Shown one piece after another: positions 1 to 8,344 of a stretch of 64,000 nt of DNA (its first letter is position 1; each line of letters opens with the position of its first letter). The stretch is taken from assembly GCF_008107445.1 (NCBI RefSeq), contig NZ_VSLD01000001.1, positions 1 to 64,000 on the forward strand, in the 5' to 3' direction. The stretch comes from Arthrobacter echini. GTDB lineage: Bacteria > Actinomycetota > Actinomycetes > Actinomycetales > Micrococcaceae. The position numbers and the translations under genes are program-made. The notes beneath the pieces were generated by a model. The model was not told where the DNA came from. It saw only the letters and a list, made by a program, of their open reading frames with translations, and searched no databases.

Positions 1-125
1 ATGGGCGGCTTGAGCACCTCCGCGGATCAGCCCTCGGCTTCCGGAACCTCGCCAACTACATCGCCCGATCCCTGCTCGAATCAGGCGGATTCAGACCCGT
101 CCTACACCCTGGTTCGTGAAGAGCC
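1..125 (+). mobile_element. 3' end of an ISL3-family insertion sequence (cut by window edge)
   Basis: The last 38 codons of an ISL3 transposase run from base 3 to the TGA at 117-119. The end GAAGAGCC at 118-125 is the complement of GGCTCTTC, which opens the other ISL3 element at 11825, so 125 is taken as the right terminal base. As is common in this family, the right inverted repeat overlaps the transposase stop codon. Whether the copy is complete upstream cannot be seen. The 8 bp next to the end (126-133) do not match the 8 bp before 11825, so the two ends do not form one simple insertion. Confidence 0.75.
3..119 (+). CDS. ISL3-family transposase, C-terminal fragment (partial, runs off the left edge)
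   Basis: Frame 3 translates to a 38-residue tail containing LRGSALGFRN and NYIARSLLE, the strongly conserved C-terminus of actinobacterial ISL3 transposases, and ends GFRPVLHPGS. The N-terminal and DDE catalytic parts lie outside the window. It is on the same strand as the N-terminal ISL3 fragment at 11949. The two could be separate direct copies, or parts of one element separated by recombination; only the upstream sequence can decide. Confidence 0.75.
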   Translation, partial: GRLEHLRGSALGFRNLANYIARSLLESGGFRPVLHPGS

Positions 126-401
126 GCTAAATGTCTACGCTACCGGAAACGGCAGTCGCTAGTAGTTGGTGCGAATGATAACAACCAGCTTACAAATCTA
201 GCAACTCGGTCCTCCGGTGCACCAAAATCAAATTTCTATTACCAGCAGTTTTTGTTGCTCTGCGCTCACCCAAAATATAAAAAAGGACTGATAAACGACG
301 AAGAATGCCTAATCGAGGATTCGTTCAAGCGGGAGAACTCGCTGGAGACGGACAAGCTCCGGTGCAGTAACCAGGCAACCTGCAAGCTGTAGCTTTGTGG
401 C
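126..401. other. AT-rich gap between the IS end and the integrase gene
   Basis: I see no convincing gene. Bases 165-300 are much richer in A and T than anything in the backbone and include an A-rich run near 271-285. For large serine integrases attP normally lies next to the integrase gene, so an att site could lie here, but no repeat is available to prove it. A 21-codon open frame at 304-369 has no ribosome binding site and is not called. Confidence 0.4.
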
Positions 402-1928
402 ATGAGCTCCGAAGAACGCCGCGCGGCCATTTACCTGCGCATCTCCCAGGACCGCGAGAACACACGACTCGGCGTAGACCGGCACCGCGAAGACGCCGAA
501 GCGCTCATCGCAGCCCGAAGGTGGATCTCCGCGGGCATCTACGAAGACAATGACCTCTCCGGCAAGGGCCACAAGAAACGTCCCGCCTTCGAACGGCTCC
601 TCGAAGACATTGGGGCGGGCCTCATCGACGTCGTTGTCGCCCAGGAGTGGCCTCGTCTGGAACGCAACCGGATAGACGGCGTTCGAATCATCGAGGCGGC
701 ACAACGTGGCCATGTCCTGCTGACCTTCGCTAAGGGGTCGGACATTGACTGCACGACCGCGGCTGGCAGGCTGAGCGCCGACATGTTCTCGGCTATCGCC
801 CGCAACGAAATCGAAGTCAAGGCCGAACGGCAATCACGGGCACAACGCCAGCGCGCCGAGCAAGGAAGACCTCCGAAGGGTGTACGTCCGCTCGGCTACG
901 CCAGCAACGGTGACGTGATCAAAGATGAGGCGGAGGCTGTTGAGAGAATCTACATAGCGTTCTCCTCAGGGGCGTCGCTGCGGGCTATCGCCGCGGCACT
1001 GTCCGGCGGTGAAGGAAAGGACCTTCCCAAGATGCCCAATCTCCCGCGGCACAACCGAACCCTGATGATCGAGCGCAACGCACGCCGCTCCGAAGAAGAC
1101 CTCGAGCCACGCCTCGTCCCGACCGACAGTCCCTGGGTATCGTCGACCGTTCTGGGCATTCTAAGGAACCCGCGCTATGCCGGTTACAGTACATACACGC
1201 CGAAGGAGGTGCTCACCAATGGCGACCGGCGGCGATCGTGGCGGGCTCAGATCTTGCGTGACGAGCACGGCGAACCGGTCCTCGGCAGATGGGATCGGAT
1301 CGTAAGTCTCGACGTATGGGAGGCAGTACAGGACCGGCTCGACGACCCGGCGCGTATCACGAACCGGGCAGGGACCGACAGGAAGCACCTTGGCTCAGGC
1401 CTCTACCGGTGCGGGGTGTGTGACAAGCCCGTGAAGGCACAAGGGCTGCGGTACCGGTGTGAAGGCCATGTCTTGCGGTCACGGGCGCAGATCGATGATT
1501 TCGTTGTGGAGACTGTCCGGAGACGGCTCCAACTGCCGGATCTTTACGATCTTCTTCCTTCCGCAGATGAGCCGCGGATGCGAGAGATCAAAGGGGAGAT
1601 CGACGACCGCCGAGCCAGGCTTCACAGAGCGCAGCGCGATTACGATGACGAACTTATCGAGGGCCTCGACCTCAAGCGCATCCGGGACCGTGAGAACGCT
1701 GCAATCGATACCTTGGAAGTGGACCGCCTACGACTTTCGTTGGGGATGGCGCACAACAGCGTGCTGGAAGCTAGGGACCCACTGACTGCATTCGACGGAG
1801 GCGATCTAGCTATACGTCGGCAGACTATCGAGATCCTCTGTGAGGTGCATCTCTTGCCGCATCCACGGGGGATCAAAGTATTCAATCCCGATTCGCTAAC
1901 CGTCACCTGGCGACAACCGACGACCTAG
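402..1928 (+). CDS. Large serine recombinase (phage/ICE-type integrase)
   Basis: 508 aa. The N-terminal catalytic domain (about residues 7-150) has the nucleophile serine in AIYLRIS (Ser15) and the ERNRIDG helix region. A recombinase domain follows (about 157-320) with the NPRYAGY motif. A zinc ribbon comes next, with Cys337, Cys340, Cys353 and probably His356, then a coiled-coil stretch (about 395-440) typical of integrases that control direction through a directionality factor. By family it would cut attP and attB through a Ser-DNA bond. It stands at the left end of the module; the small HTH gene downstream is a candidate partner. The ATG at 402 has no clear Shine-Dalgarno, so a leaderless start is possible. 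Confidence 0.88.
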   Translation: MSSEERRAAIYLRISQDRENTRLGVDRHREDAEALIAARRWISAGIYEDNDLSGKGHKKRPAFERLLEDIGAGLIDVVVAQEWPRLERNRIDGVRIIEAAQRGHVLLTFAKGSDIDCTTAAGRLSADMFSAIARNEIEVKAERQSRAQRQRAEQGRPPKGVRPLGYASNGDVIKDEAEAVERIYIAFSSGASLRAIAAALSGGEGKDLPKMPNLPRHNRTLMIERNARRSEEDLEPRLVPTDSPWVSSTVLGILRNPRYAGYSTYTPKEVLTNGDRRRSWRAQILRDEHGEPVLGRWDRIVSLDVWEAVQDRLDDPARITNRAGTDRKHLGSGLYRCGVCDKPVKAQGLRYRCEGHVLRSRAQIDDFVVETVRRRLQLPDLYDLLPSADEPRMREIKGEIDDRRARLHRAQRDYDDELIEGLDLKRIRDRENAAIDTLEVDRLRLSLGMAHNSVLEARDPLTAFDGGDLAIRRQTIEILCEVHLLPHPRGIKVFNPDSLTVTWRQPTT

Positions 1929-2214
1929 TGCAAGACAAACCGACTTTCAGCAATTGATTTAATGTGTCGCCAACAAGCGCTTTAGTGTCACTTGTCTGAC
2001 CACCCGGTCAGATACACCCGACGGAACCACGGGGATGGGATCCCTCCGTCGAGATAGTTCCCACGCTCCAGGCGAGTGCGATCACCAGCGCATAATGAGC
2101 CTGCGAGTCAACTCTGGTGAGGTCGGATCGGCCGAAAGCGATCCTGGCAGGATAGAGCGCGGTAGCGTCCTGCGAGAGGTACAGGTGTTCACTCCTCATG
2201 AGAGGAGCGGGCCC
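1929..2214. promoter_or_regulatory. Intergenic stretch with a short inverted repeat
   Basis: The arms TCTGACC (1995-2001) and GGTCAGA (2006-2012) form a 7-bp hairpin with a 4-nt loop. It could be an operator or recombinase-related site before the HTH-polB operon. An open frame reaches up to 2035, but its first 60 codons lack a ribosome site and look noncoding. Confidence 0.35.
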
Positions 2215-2586
2215 GTGCCTGCCACCCCCCTTGCTCTCCCTCCTTGCCATTCCCTGCAACAAGCTATTGAACCGGACCGCGAAGGACGCTCACCCTCTAC
2301 TCCCCCAGTTCGTTTGTCCCTGAGCGACGCTGCTGAACGCGGATATGGCGGGTACTCAACCCTCCGCAAAAAGATCTCTTCCGGTGAGCTTCCCGCAGAG
2401 CGCGTCGGACGACGCTATCTGATCCTCGAGACCGATCTTGAGGCCCTGCTCGCGCCCGTTGTAGGCCGTCCCACCGAGCACGCCTCCGTCAGCGCGGCGA
2501 TCGACCGGATTGTTGCTTCTGCCCCGCGGCTCTCGAAGGAACAGCGTGAGCGCCTCGCTACTCTCCTCGGCGGAGGTGCAGCATGA
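2215..2586 (+). CDS. Small excisionase-like helix-turn-helix protein
   Basis: 123 aa from GTG 2215, chosen because AGAGGAGCGG lies just upstream at a good distance; the frame opens at 2035, but that part lacks a ribosome site. The middle (LSLSDAAERG to the LILETDLEALL region, about residues 33-76) resembles a MerR/excisionase-type HTH in which a short wing contains the GRRY motif. The C-terminal helix has the SKEQRERLATLL stretch. Its stop overlaps the polB start by 4 bp, so the two are probably translationally coupled. It may be the recombination directionality factor for the integrase or a regulator or initiator for the polymerase; the sequence does not separate these. Confidence 0.6.
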   Translation: MPATPLALPPCHSLQQAIEPDREGRSPSTPPVRLSLSDAAERGYGGYSTLRKKISSGELPAERVGRRYLILETDLEALLAPVVGRPTEHASVSAAIDRIVASAPRLSKEQRERLATLLGGGAA

Positions 2587-5582
2587 ACGCCCCAGTGCCT
2601 GCAGGTTGGTCGAGCCACGAGATCAAAGACGGCGGCGGCCGCTTCCAGGTACTCGTGCGGCGCACCCCACGCAGGGGCTCCTTCGCCGCACACCTGCCTC
2701 CGAAGATTGCAGCTCTTTCCGCTCAGAACCGCTCAATTGCTCCGGGTAGTTTGAAAGTGCCCGGAGCAATCGAGCGCACGGGAGCGGATGACTTCCGCAG
2801 AATTCCAGGATTTTCATCACGGGGTCATAAGCCCCCTATGGGCCCCCCGAGCTACGGTGCTCTGACCCCGTCGCCCCCTCAGCGTCTTGCAGGGGTTGTG
2901 CCGGGGACCCCGATCTCTTTTGGCGACCTGACATCGGTGCGTGCCATGGGCACCGAACGCGCCGGGATCGTCCTCGGGTTCGACACCGAGTTCACGACCA
3001 CCTCCTTCGGCACGCGCGTCATCGACTCGTACCAGTTTGCAGTGCCAGAGATCTTCAATCCCGCCCTCATGGTCGAGGTTGTAATCTTGCCTCTCGATGA
3101 ACACCGCATCAGCCTCCACACGGCTTTGTGGGAGGTCGTGGTTGCCGCCCGCCTCTGGCACTCCTCGCTCGTACCCGATGGTGTCGACGATCGCGGGGTG
3201 CGCCGCGACATGGTGCTCGATCAGCCTCCCACCAGAGCGGCCAGGGATGCCGCCATGGCCTGGTCTGCGGATACCCGTAACTGGGAAGCTCGTGCAGCGG
3301 CTCTGGCGCCGTGGCGGGTTCCGATCGTGCTCGCGACCCACTACGGCTCGGCCGACCTCACTGCCTTTCGCGGTGGCGCGTACGTTACAGACCATCTCAC
3401 CCGGCTGACCTCGGCTGCCGGAGGTCTGGTAACGCTCCTTCCATTCCGCCTCCAGCAGGGCGACGGCGAGGGCGACTGGTGGCGGGTGCTGTCCGTAACC
3501 GTCCGCGACACCATGGGCCAGACCCCTGCAGGGAAGAAGAGCCTGACAGTGATCGGTCCCGCATGCGACAACCCCAAGCTAGAGGTCCCAGACGGGTGGA
3601 TCTCCAACATGACTGGCTACCGAGCCGCCCACCTAGGTGATTTCCTCGAGTACGGCATTAACGACGCCGTCATCGTCGTCGAGTACCTTGCACGACTTTG
3701 GGGCGATGGTGTTATCCCTCCGATCACCTTAAGCGGTGGGGCCGCCGCTTCCCTCGTCTCGTCGGGGTTGGACTACTTCGGTGTTCGATCTCCTAAATAC
3801 TTCCGGCTAACTTTCGCCGGAATCGTTCAAGACGACGGCGTTGAGGTCGTTGATGAAGATGATCAGCTGAGCTTCTACGGCAAACGATTCCGTCGCCCGG
3901 TTGACGGTGCAGCCGACCAACTAATGTCTGCTTTCGCCAAGGCGTACCACGGCGGTCTCAATGCGTGCAGTGCGCCGGGCTACTACCCCCACCCGACCGT
4001 TGACATTGACGCACAGAATGCTTACCCAACCGCAATGGCGCTCGTCCATGACCTTGATTGGGAAGCCGGTGTCATCGACGCCGTCGTGAACAAGCGCCCG
4101 CTGACCCTCGCGGACGTGCCGGAGCCGATAACTCCGATCGTCGCTTTCGTGTCCTTCATCTTCCCCCCGGGTGTTGCTTTTCCAACCTTGCCGATCGTCG
4201 CCGACAACACGCTCATCTACCCGCAGACAAGCGAGGGAACCGCCGGCACGTGGGCATGCGGTCCCGAGCTGTGGCTCGCACTCACGCTCGGTGCCGAGGT
4301 CTTCTGCCAAATCGGGTACACCGCGGTGACTCTCACCCGGCCGGACGGAACTCCTTCCCGGGTCCTGCGGTACGGAGTGAAGCAGCTCATCGACGACCGC
4401 AACACCGCCAAGCACCTCTTCGGTGACAAGTCCATCGAAGAACAGACCCTTAAAACAGCGGCGAGCTCCGTCTACGGCAAGACCGCTCAAGACGTCGCTG
4501 AGCAGCGCGCATGGAACGCCCATGAACAACAGATGGACAGTGTCGGAGGGTCGGCGATTACCAGCCCTTACCACGCGGCCACGTCGACGAGTCTCGTCCG
4601 GGCGCAGTTGCTCGCGACGATGAACCAGATCACCGAGCGCAGTGGCCATGTCTACAGCGTGACAACCGACGGGTTCATTACGGGCATGCCCCTCGACGAC
4701 GTCAATGACCTCGACTTGTACGGGCTGGCTGAGCACCTTCGGGAAGCTCGTACAGCCCTGACCGGTAACCCGGCGGTCTGGGAAGCCAAGCACACCCAGG
4801 ACGACCTGGTGAACTTCACGACGCGCGGAAACGTCTCGCTCTCTCCTGGTGGGGTCTGCGCCCATAACGGAATCAAGCGGCCCGCGGGCATCGAGGAGGA
4901 CAGCCCCGAGGACCGGGAGCACCTGCTGACCCTGGTCATCACTCGTACCGGCCGGGTCGACAACGAGTACAAGCGGTTTCCCAGTTTCAGCGACCTTTCG
5001 CGTAAAGACAACCGGAAGGACTTCCTGCCGTCATGGGTCATCGCACCCCGCTCCATGGACTTCGACCTCAAACGTCGCCCTGTCATGAGTTCGATGACTG
5101 CCGAACTGGTCCCCCTGCCCGACGGTTCCCGTCACGAGATGGCCACGTTCACCACCGAGCCGTGGGACACCGTCGAAGAGAGCCTGCGTGCTCGTGAGAT
5201 AGCCCGTGAGATGTCGAAGGCCGGTGGATGCCTGCGAACCGTCGATGAATGGAGGGCGTGGCATCTCAAGTACACGCACGGCAAGGGCCGGCGGATCGTC
5301 ACACCTCAACGCGCCGTACTCCTGAGCATCGTCATGGCGCACCGCCAACGCATCGTCAGCATTCCCGCATTGACCGACCGATCGTCGACTATCGCCGACA
5401 AGATCGCTTGGTTGGCGACGTGGGGACTGGGGACGGTCTCGGAGGGTGACTGGAAGAACGCCCGCCGACCAGAACGCATCTCTCAGATGCTCCCCTTGGA
5501 CTCCCTCGATCCTTATCTCCACCGAATGCTCGCGATGCCCGTTGGAATCACCCCCGGCGATGCTGACCGCTTGCCTTACTAA
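2583..5582 (+). CDS. Family B DNA polymerase of mobile-element type
   Basis: 999 aa. A DnaQ-like 3'-5' exonuclease domain is visible, with Exo I as Asp134-Thr-Glu136, an Exo II-like HYGSADL (Asp258) and Exo III as YGIND (Tyr357, Asp361). The polymerase core has motif A DIDAQNAYP (Asp474), motif B KTAASSVYGK (Lys624, Tyr631, Gly632) and motif C YSVTTDG (Asp696), where Thr694 stands in for the first Asp of the usual DTDS. The first 125 residues are proline-rich and unassigned. The start has a GGAGG site and a 4-bp overlap with the HTH gene. By family it should copy the element's DNA. It could be protein-primed, primer-independent (piPolB-like) or a repair polymerase; no terminal protein is recognised with certainty. 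Confidence 0.8.
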   Translation: MNAPVPAGWSSHEIKDGGGRFQVLVRRTPRRGSFAAHLPPKIAALSAQNRSIAPGSLKVPGAIERTGADDFRRIPGFSSRGHKPPMGPPSYGALTPSPPQRLAGVVPGTPISFGDLTSVRAMGTERAGIVLGFDTEFTTTSFGTRVIDSYQFAVPEIFNPALMVEVVILPLDEHRISLHTALWEVVVAARLWHSSLVPDGVDDRGVRRDMVLDQPPTRAARDAAMAWSADTRNWEARAAALAPWRVPIVLATHYGSADLTAFRGGAYVTDHLTRLTSAAGGLVTLLPFRLQQGDGEGDWWRVLSVTVRDTMGQTPAGKKSLTVIGPACDNPKLEVPDGWISNMTGYRAAHLGDFLEYGINDAVIVVEYLARLWGDGVIPPITLSGGAAASLVSSGLDYFGVRSPKYFRLTFAGIVQDDGVEVVDEDDQLSFYGKRFRRPVDGAADQLMSAFAKAYHGGLNACSAPGYYPHPTVDIDAQNAYPTAMALVHDLDWEAGVIDAVVNKRPLTLADVPEPITPIVAFVSFIFPPGVAFPTLPIVADNTLIYPQTSEGTAGTWACGPELWLALTLGAEVFCQIGYTAVTLTRPDGTPSRVLRYGVKQLIDDRNTAKHLFGDKSIEEQTLKTAASSVYGKTAQDVAEQRAWNAHEQQMDSVGGSAITSPYHAATSTSLVRAQLLATMNQITERSGHVYSVTTDGFITGMPLDDVNDLDLYGLAEHLREARTALTGNPAVWEAKHTQDDLVNFTTRGNVSLSPGGVCAHNGIKRPAGIEEDSPEDREHLLTLVITRTGRVDNEYKRFPSFSDLSRKDNRKDFLPSWVIAPRSMDFDLKRRPVMSSMTAELVPLPDGSRHEMATFTTEPWDTVEESLRAREIAREMSKAGGCLRTVDEWRAWHLKYTHGKGRRIVTPQRAVLLSIVMAHRQRIVSIPALTDRSSTIADKIAWLATWGLGTVSEGDWKNARRPERISQMLPLDSLDPYLHRMLAMPVGITPGDADRLPY

Positions 5583-5663
5583 CAAAGACCCGGACCACCA
5601 CAGTGTGGTCGCCGTCATTGCGGGATCGGCTCCGCACACCATCTGCAACAAAGGATCATTACT

Positions 5664-5972
5664 ATGTCGAACACGATCATGGCCAGCCTCGATGCGGAGA
5701 TCGCGAAGGCCAAGAAGCAGGCCGCGGCCCGTATCGCCAAGCTGAAGCGGGATGCCGCTGCCGAACAGGAAAAGATCGATGCGAAGGTCATCGAGCTGCT
5801 CTGCGAGCAGGAGCCCGCCTTGTATGAAGGTCTTACTCGACAGGCGGTGGGCGCTCTGGCTGCTGGTAAGGCTGCGGGCTCGAAGAATGTCCGCCGCGCC
5901 GCCCCGCTAGAGTCGTCAGGGCCGACGAGCATCAACGACGCTCGTGGGGCGTTTGTGGAGGAAGCACGATGA
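5664..5972 (+). CDS. Small alpha-helical coiled-coil protein between polB and mobC
   Basis: 102 aa. Residues 8-60 are rich in Ala, Lys, Arg and Glu with heptad character (DAEIAKAKKQAAARIAKLKR), and the C-terminal 35 residues look disordered. It has no motif I recognise. Its stop overlaps the start of the MobC-like gene (ATGA), which places it in the mobilization operon, 81 bp after polB. Possible roles are a relaxosome accessory protein, a DNA-binding partner of the polymerase or, speculatively, a priming protein. No function is claimed. Confidence 0.6.
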   Translation: MSNTIMASLDAEIAKAKKQAAARIAKLKRDAAAEQEKIDAKVIELLCEQEPALYEGLTRQAVGALAAGKAAGSKNVRRAAPLESSGPTSINDARGAFVEEAR

Positions 5973-6553
5973 ACGCCCAGTTCGATGCTTCCTTCCGGGG
6001 GATCGAAGGGGGCGTCGCCCCCTCGCAAGCAGCACCGGAAGACACGAGCGCCAGCGAAGTGTCTGACGGGGCTACTGCTTGCCACTCTTACGTACAGATG
6101 GAACAGCACCCCGACACCCCAAGCAACGCTGGTCGGGGTGCTGTGGACGCTGTGCGTAAGAGTGACGTCGCGAAGCGGCGTACGGGTCGAGCGAAGCTTG
6201 ACGTGGACTTCGGCCACACTACTCTTCCGGCGGTGCGCGCCCGCGCGTACCGCCTCGGGCTTCAGCCCGGAGTGTGGGTGAAGGCCGTTGTCCGGGACGC
6301 GCTTCATGCATCGCGGGCGGACGAGCTGGATGCTGCCGTTGCTGCAGCCCTCATCAATGGCGAGCAGCGAGCTCAGGTATCAGCGGACGTTCGAGAACTG
6401 GCGACACAGATCCGTCCCCTGGCGATCAACGTCAATGATCTCGACCGTCGCGCTCGTGCGGGTGAGGCTGTGTCTCTCGACGCCGACCTGCCCGAGCTGC
6501 TTGCCCTTCTCCGCGATGTCCGCGGGCTGCTCGGTGATCGGAGGGCTACGTGA
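5969..6553 (+). CDS. mobC: MobC-like mobilization (relaxosome accessory) protein
   Basis: 194 aa from ATG 5969, preceded by GGAGGAAG and coupled to the upstream gene. Residues about 70-194 look like bacterial MobC: a basic stretch KRRTGR, a ribbon-helix-helix-like region (LPAVRARAYRLGL, VKAVVRDAL) and a C-terminal helical part with IRPLAINVNDLDRRAR. Residues 1-66 are low complexity and coincide with two inverted repeats, so that part may serve mainly as DNA or RNA structure; a shorter protein starting near 6141-6151 (GTG codons) is possible. In known systems MobC helps the relaxase open oriT. Its stop overlaps the relaxase start (GTGA). Confidence 0.7.
   Translation: MNAQFDASFRGIEGGVAPSQAAPEDTSASEVSDGATACHSYVQMEQHPDTPSNAGRGAVDAVRKSDVAKRRTGRAKLDVDFGHTTLPAVRARAYRLGLQPGVWVKAVVRDALHASRADELDAAVAAALINGEQRAQVSADVRELATQIRPLAINVNDLDRRARAGEAVSLDADLPELLALLRDVRGLLGDRRAT
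6008..6022. repeat. Short GC-rich hairpin at the 5' end of the mobC frame
   Basis: GGGGGC (6008-6013), loop GTC, GCCCCC (6017-6022). It lies about 60 bp upstream of the larger nested repeat and may belong to the same transfer-origin region or control translation of mobC. Confidence 0.5.
6083..6164. other. oriT: Nested inverted repeat, candidate origin of transfer (oriT)
   Basis: The outer arms CACTCTTACG (6083-6092) and CGTAAGAGTG (6155-6164) are perfect. The inner arms CAGCACCCCGAC (6104-6115) and GTCGGGGTGCTG (6132-6143) are also perfect, and exactly 11 nt separate outer from inner arm on each side. Such paired repeats next to mobC and a relaxase gene are typical of oriT regions, but the nick site is not known. 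It lies inside the mobC reading frame (codons 39-66), which is unusual. An RNA structure controlling mobC-mobA translation is the alternative. Confidence 0.55.
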
Positions 6554-7857
6554 GTACGACGCACTACAGCCCGAGCAACAGTGCTGCCGACACCGAGTGG
6601 TACGTCAGAGGGAAAGACAACGCACGAGGTGTGGCGATCACCTGTGACGTTCCTGGTCCACCAGGTGCCTTCGCGGCCCGGGCACGTGCTCTGACGCAGA
6701 ACACCCGTCGCGAGGTCGAGGTCCTGCACTACCGGCAGTCGTTCAGCGACGAGGAGTTCGACCCGAAGCATCCCGACCATGTGCAGCGCGTCAACGACCT
6801 CGGGTATCTGCTTGCCAAGAAGATGCACCCCAACTCGGACGTTCTCGTCGTCACGCACGTCGACGGCCGTGGTGGGAAGGCGCATAACCACATCATCGTG
6901 ATCAATCACGACAATGCCACCGGCAAGGCTCTGTCGCAGTACCGGACGTTCCATGACCGGAAGGCAGGCAACCAGCGCGGCGTGCAGTCCGTCAACGACG
7001 AGCTGATGCTCGAGCACGGACTCTCGGTGGTCAAGCGTGTCGAGCATCAGCCGAAGGACTGGGAACTCCGTCGGGAGGACTTCGATCAACGCTCGCTCGA
7101 CCGCCAGATGGGCGACCGGATGATGGCCGCGCTCGGAGATCCCCGCTCGACGAGCAAGGCGGCGCTCACCGCGGTACTCGACGAGCAGAATCACCTGCCC
7201 GGTGATGATGGGTTGCCGCTGCCAAGAATGCGGTTGCACACCTCGGTCGCCAGGAAGGGCAAGCGCGCCGGGCAAGAAACCTGGACGCTCTACATCGAAG
7301 ACCGACGCGGTGAGACCGGCCGAGCCGAGCGCCGCAAGCGTACATCGGTGCTCTCGGCCGACTTCACTCCGGAGGGCGCACAAGCGTTCTTCGACTACCA
7401 CCAGCAGAACCAGATCCAGAAGGAGCAGGACAATGAGCGCAGCGCTCGAACGGCTGAGGCAGCACGACGCGCAGCAGGTGCCGCCCGCGGAACAGACCGA
7501 GACGATCATGGAAGTGTTGACCTCGATCCTCGCCGCCGTCGAAGCGCAGACCAGGCGTCTCGCGGGACTGGCGGAGCGCCAGGAGAAACTCGCCTCGTAC
7601 GTGAAGACCATGGACGAGGAGTCGAGCGAGCAGATCGAGGGTCTGGAGCAGCGACTCCGGCAGTCGATCACGTCGGTATCCGTGCCTACGCGCAACGACT
7701 CCTCGATGAGCGAGAGCGTGAAGAGCGAGCTGCACGAGATCGGGCGGACGCTGAAGTCGCTCGCCAGCGTGATCGACGGAAAGCAGATCGCCGGCGCCGT
7801 CTCGTCGCTGATGTTCGCGAGGACGCAGATCGAGAGGACGACGGCCTGGAACTCTGA
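6550..7857 (+). CDS. mobA: MOBP-like relaxase / mobilization nuclease
   Basis: 435 aa from GTG 6550, with a GGAGGG site upstream and a 4-bp overlap with mobC. Tyr18 (EWYVRG) is the likely DNA-linking tyrosine, LHYRQSF (about 59-65) matches motif II, and HVDGRGGKAHNH supplies the three-histidine metal site (His103, His112, His114). The relaxase fold ends near residue 290. The remaining C-terminus is Arg/Asp/Glu-rich with a coiled-coil look, and its last 425 nt overlap the mobB-like gene in another frame. It would nick one strand at oriT and pilot it into a recipient, using a helper's conjugation machinery. A primase domain as in RSF1010 MobA is not visible. Confidence 0.85.
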   Translation: MSTTHYSPSNSAADTEWYVRGKDNARGVAITCDVPGPPGAFAARARALTQNTRREVEVLHYRQSFSDEEFDPKHPDHVQRVNDLGYLLAKKMHPNSDVLVVTHVDGRGGKAHNHIIVINHDNATGKALSQYRTFHDRKAGNQRGVQSVNDELMLEHGLSVVKRVEHQPKDWELRREDFDQRSLDRQMGDRMMAALGDPRSTSKAALTAVLDEQNHLPGDDGLPLPRMRLHTSVARKGKRAGQETWTLYIEDRRGETGRAERRKRTSVLSADFTPEGAQAFFDYHQQNQIQKEQDNERSARTAEAARRAAGAARGTDRDDHGSVDLDPRRRRSADQASRGTGGAPGETRLVREDHGRGVERADRGSGAATPAVDHVGIRAYAQRLLDEREREERAARDRADAEVARQRDRRKADRRRRLVADVREDADREDDGLEL

Positions 7858-8344
7858 CCAAGCGAACAACTTCGCCAGGAAGTACCAGCAGACGCTCAAC
7901 GCTGGGGGCAAAGCAATCCAAGCGATGGCCGACCAAGCTGTAATAGCCGTCAAGGAAGCATCCACGTCGGCGGCCAGCGCGGCCTCCCAGCAGATCGAGG
8001 CCACTACCCAACGCGTCGACGCCGCCGGTAAGAGCGCAGCACGGACCATCGAGACAGCCGAGCGCCTGCAGAAGTCCTTGGGGTGGGGCGCAGCGGCTCA
8101 CATGAGCCTTGTTCTGCTCCCCGTGGTCGTGGTGCTGCTCATGGGCGTGCAGACTGTCTGGGCTCTCGTGGTCGGCATCCAGTGGGCGCTGGCTCAGGAC
8201 TGGGAGCTCTGGATGGACATTACCGCCGGGATCGGTCTCGCGGGCCTCGTCACCGGTGCGGGATTCGCATTGTGGCGACTGTCTGTCTGGGTGAAGGCAG
8301 CGCTCGATCGAGCCGTGATGCGATCAGGGAGGAATCGGCGATGA
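7433..8344 (+). CDS. MobB-like coiled-coil membrane protein, overlapping the relaxase gene
   Basis: 303 aa from ATG 7433, which has AGGAG at 7421-7425. The first 142 codons lie in a different frame within the relaxase gene. Residues 20-220 are helical and rich in Ala, Glu and Gln, with coiled-coil segments. Two hydrophobic stretches follow (from MSLVLLPVVVVLLMG and from GIGLAGLVTGAG), so it should be an inner-membrane protein with a large cytoplasmic part. The layout recalls RSF1010, where mobB lies inside mobA and MobB is a membrane protein that stimulates transfer. The stop overlaps the resolvase start (ATGA). Assignment is by position and topology, not clear homology. Confidence 0.72.
   Translation: MSAALERLRQHDAQQVPPAEQTETIMEVLTSILAAVEAQTRRLAGLAERQEKLASYVKTMDEESSEQIEGLEQRLRQSITSVSVPTRNDSSMSESVKSELHEIGRTLKSLASVIDGKQIAGAVSSLMFARTQIERTTAWNSDQANNFARKYQQTLNAGGKAIQAMADQAVIAVKEASTSAASAASQQIEATTQRVDAAGKSAARTIETAERLQKSLGWGAAAHMSLVLLPVVVVLLMGVQTVWALVVGIQWALAQDWELWMDITAGIGLAGLVTGAGFALWRLSVWVKAALDRAVMRSGRNRR

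Noticed and set aside
2035-2214. N-terminal 60 codons in frame with the HTH protein
   Set aside because: No ribosome site and no coding look; GTG 2215 has a strong site.
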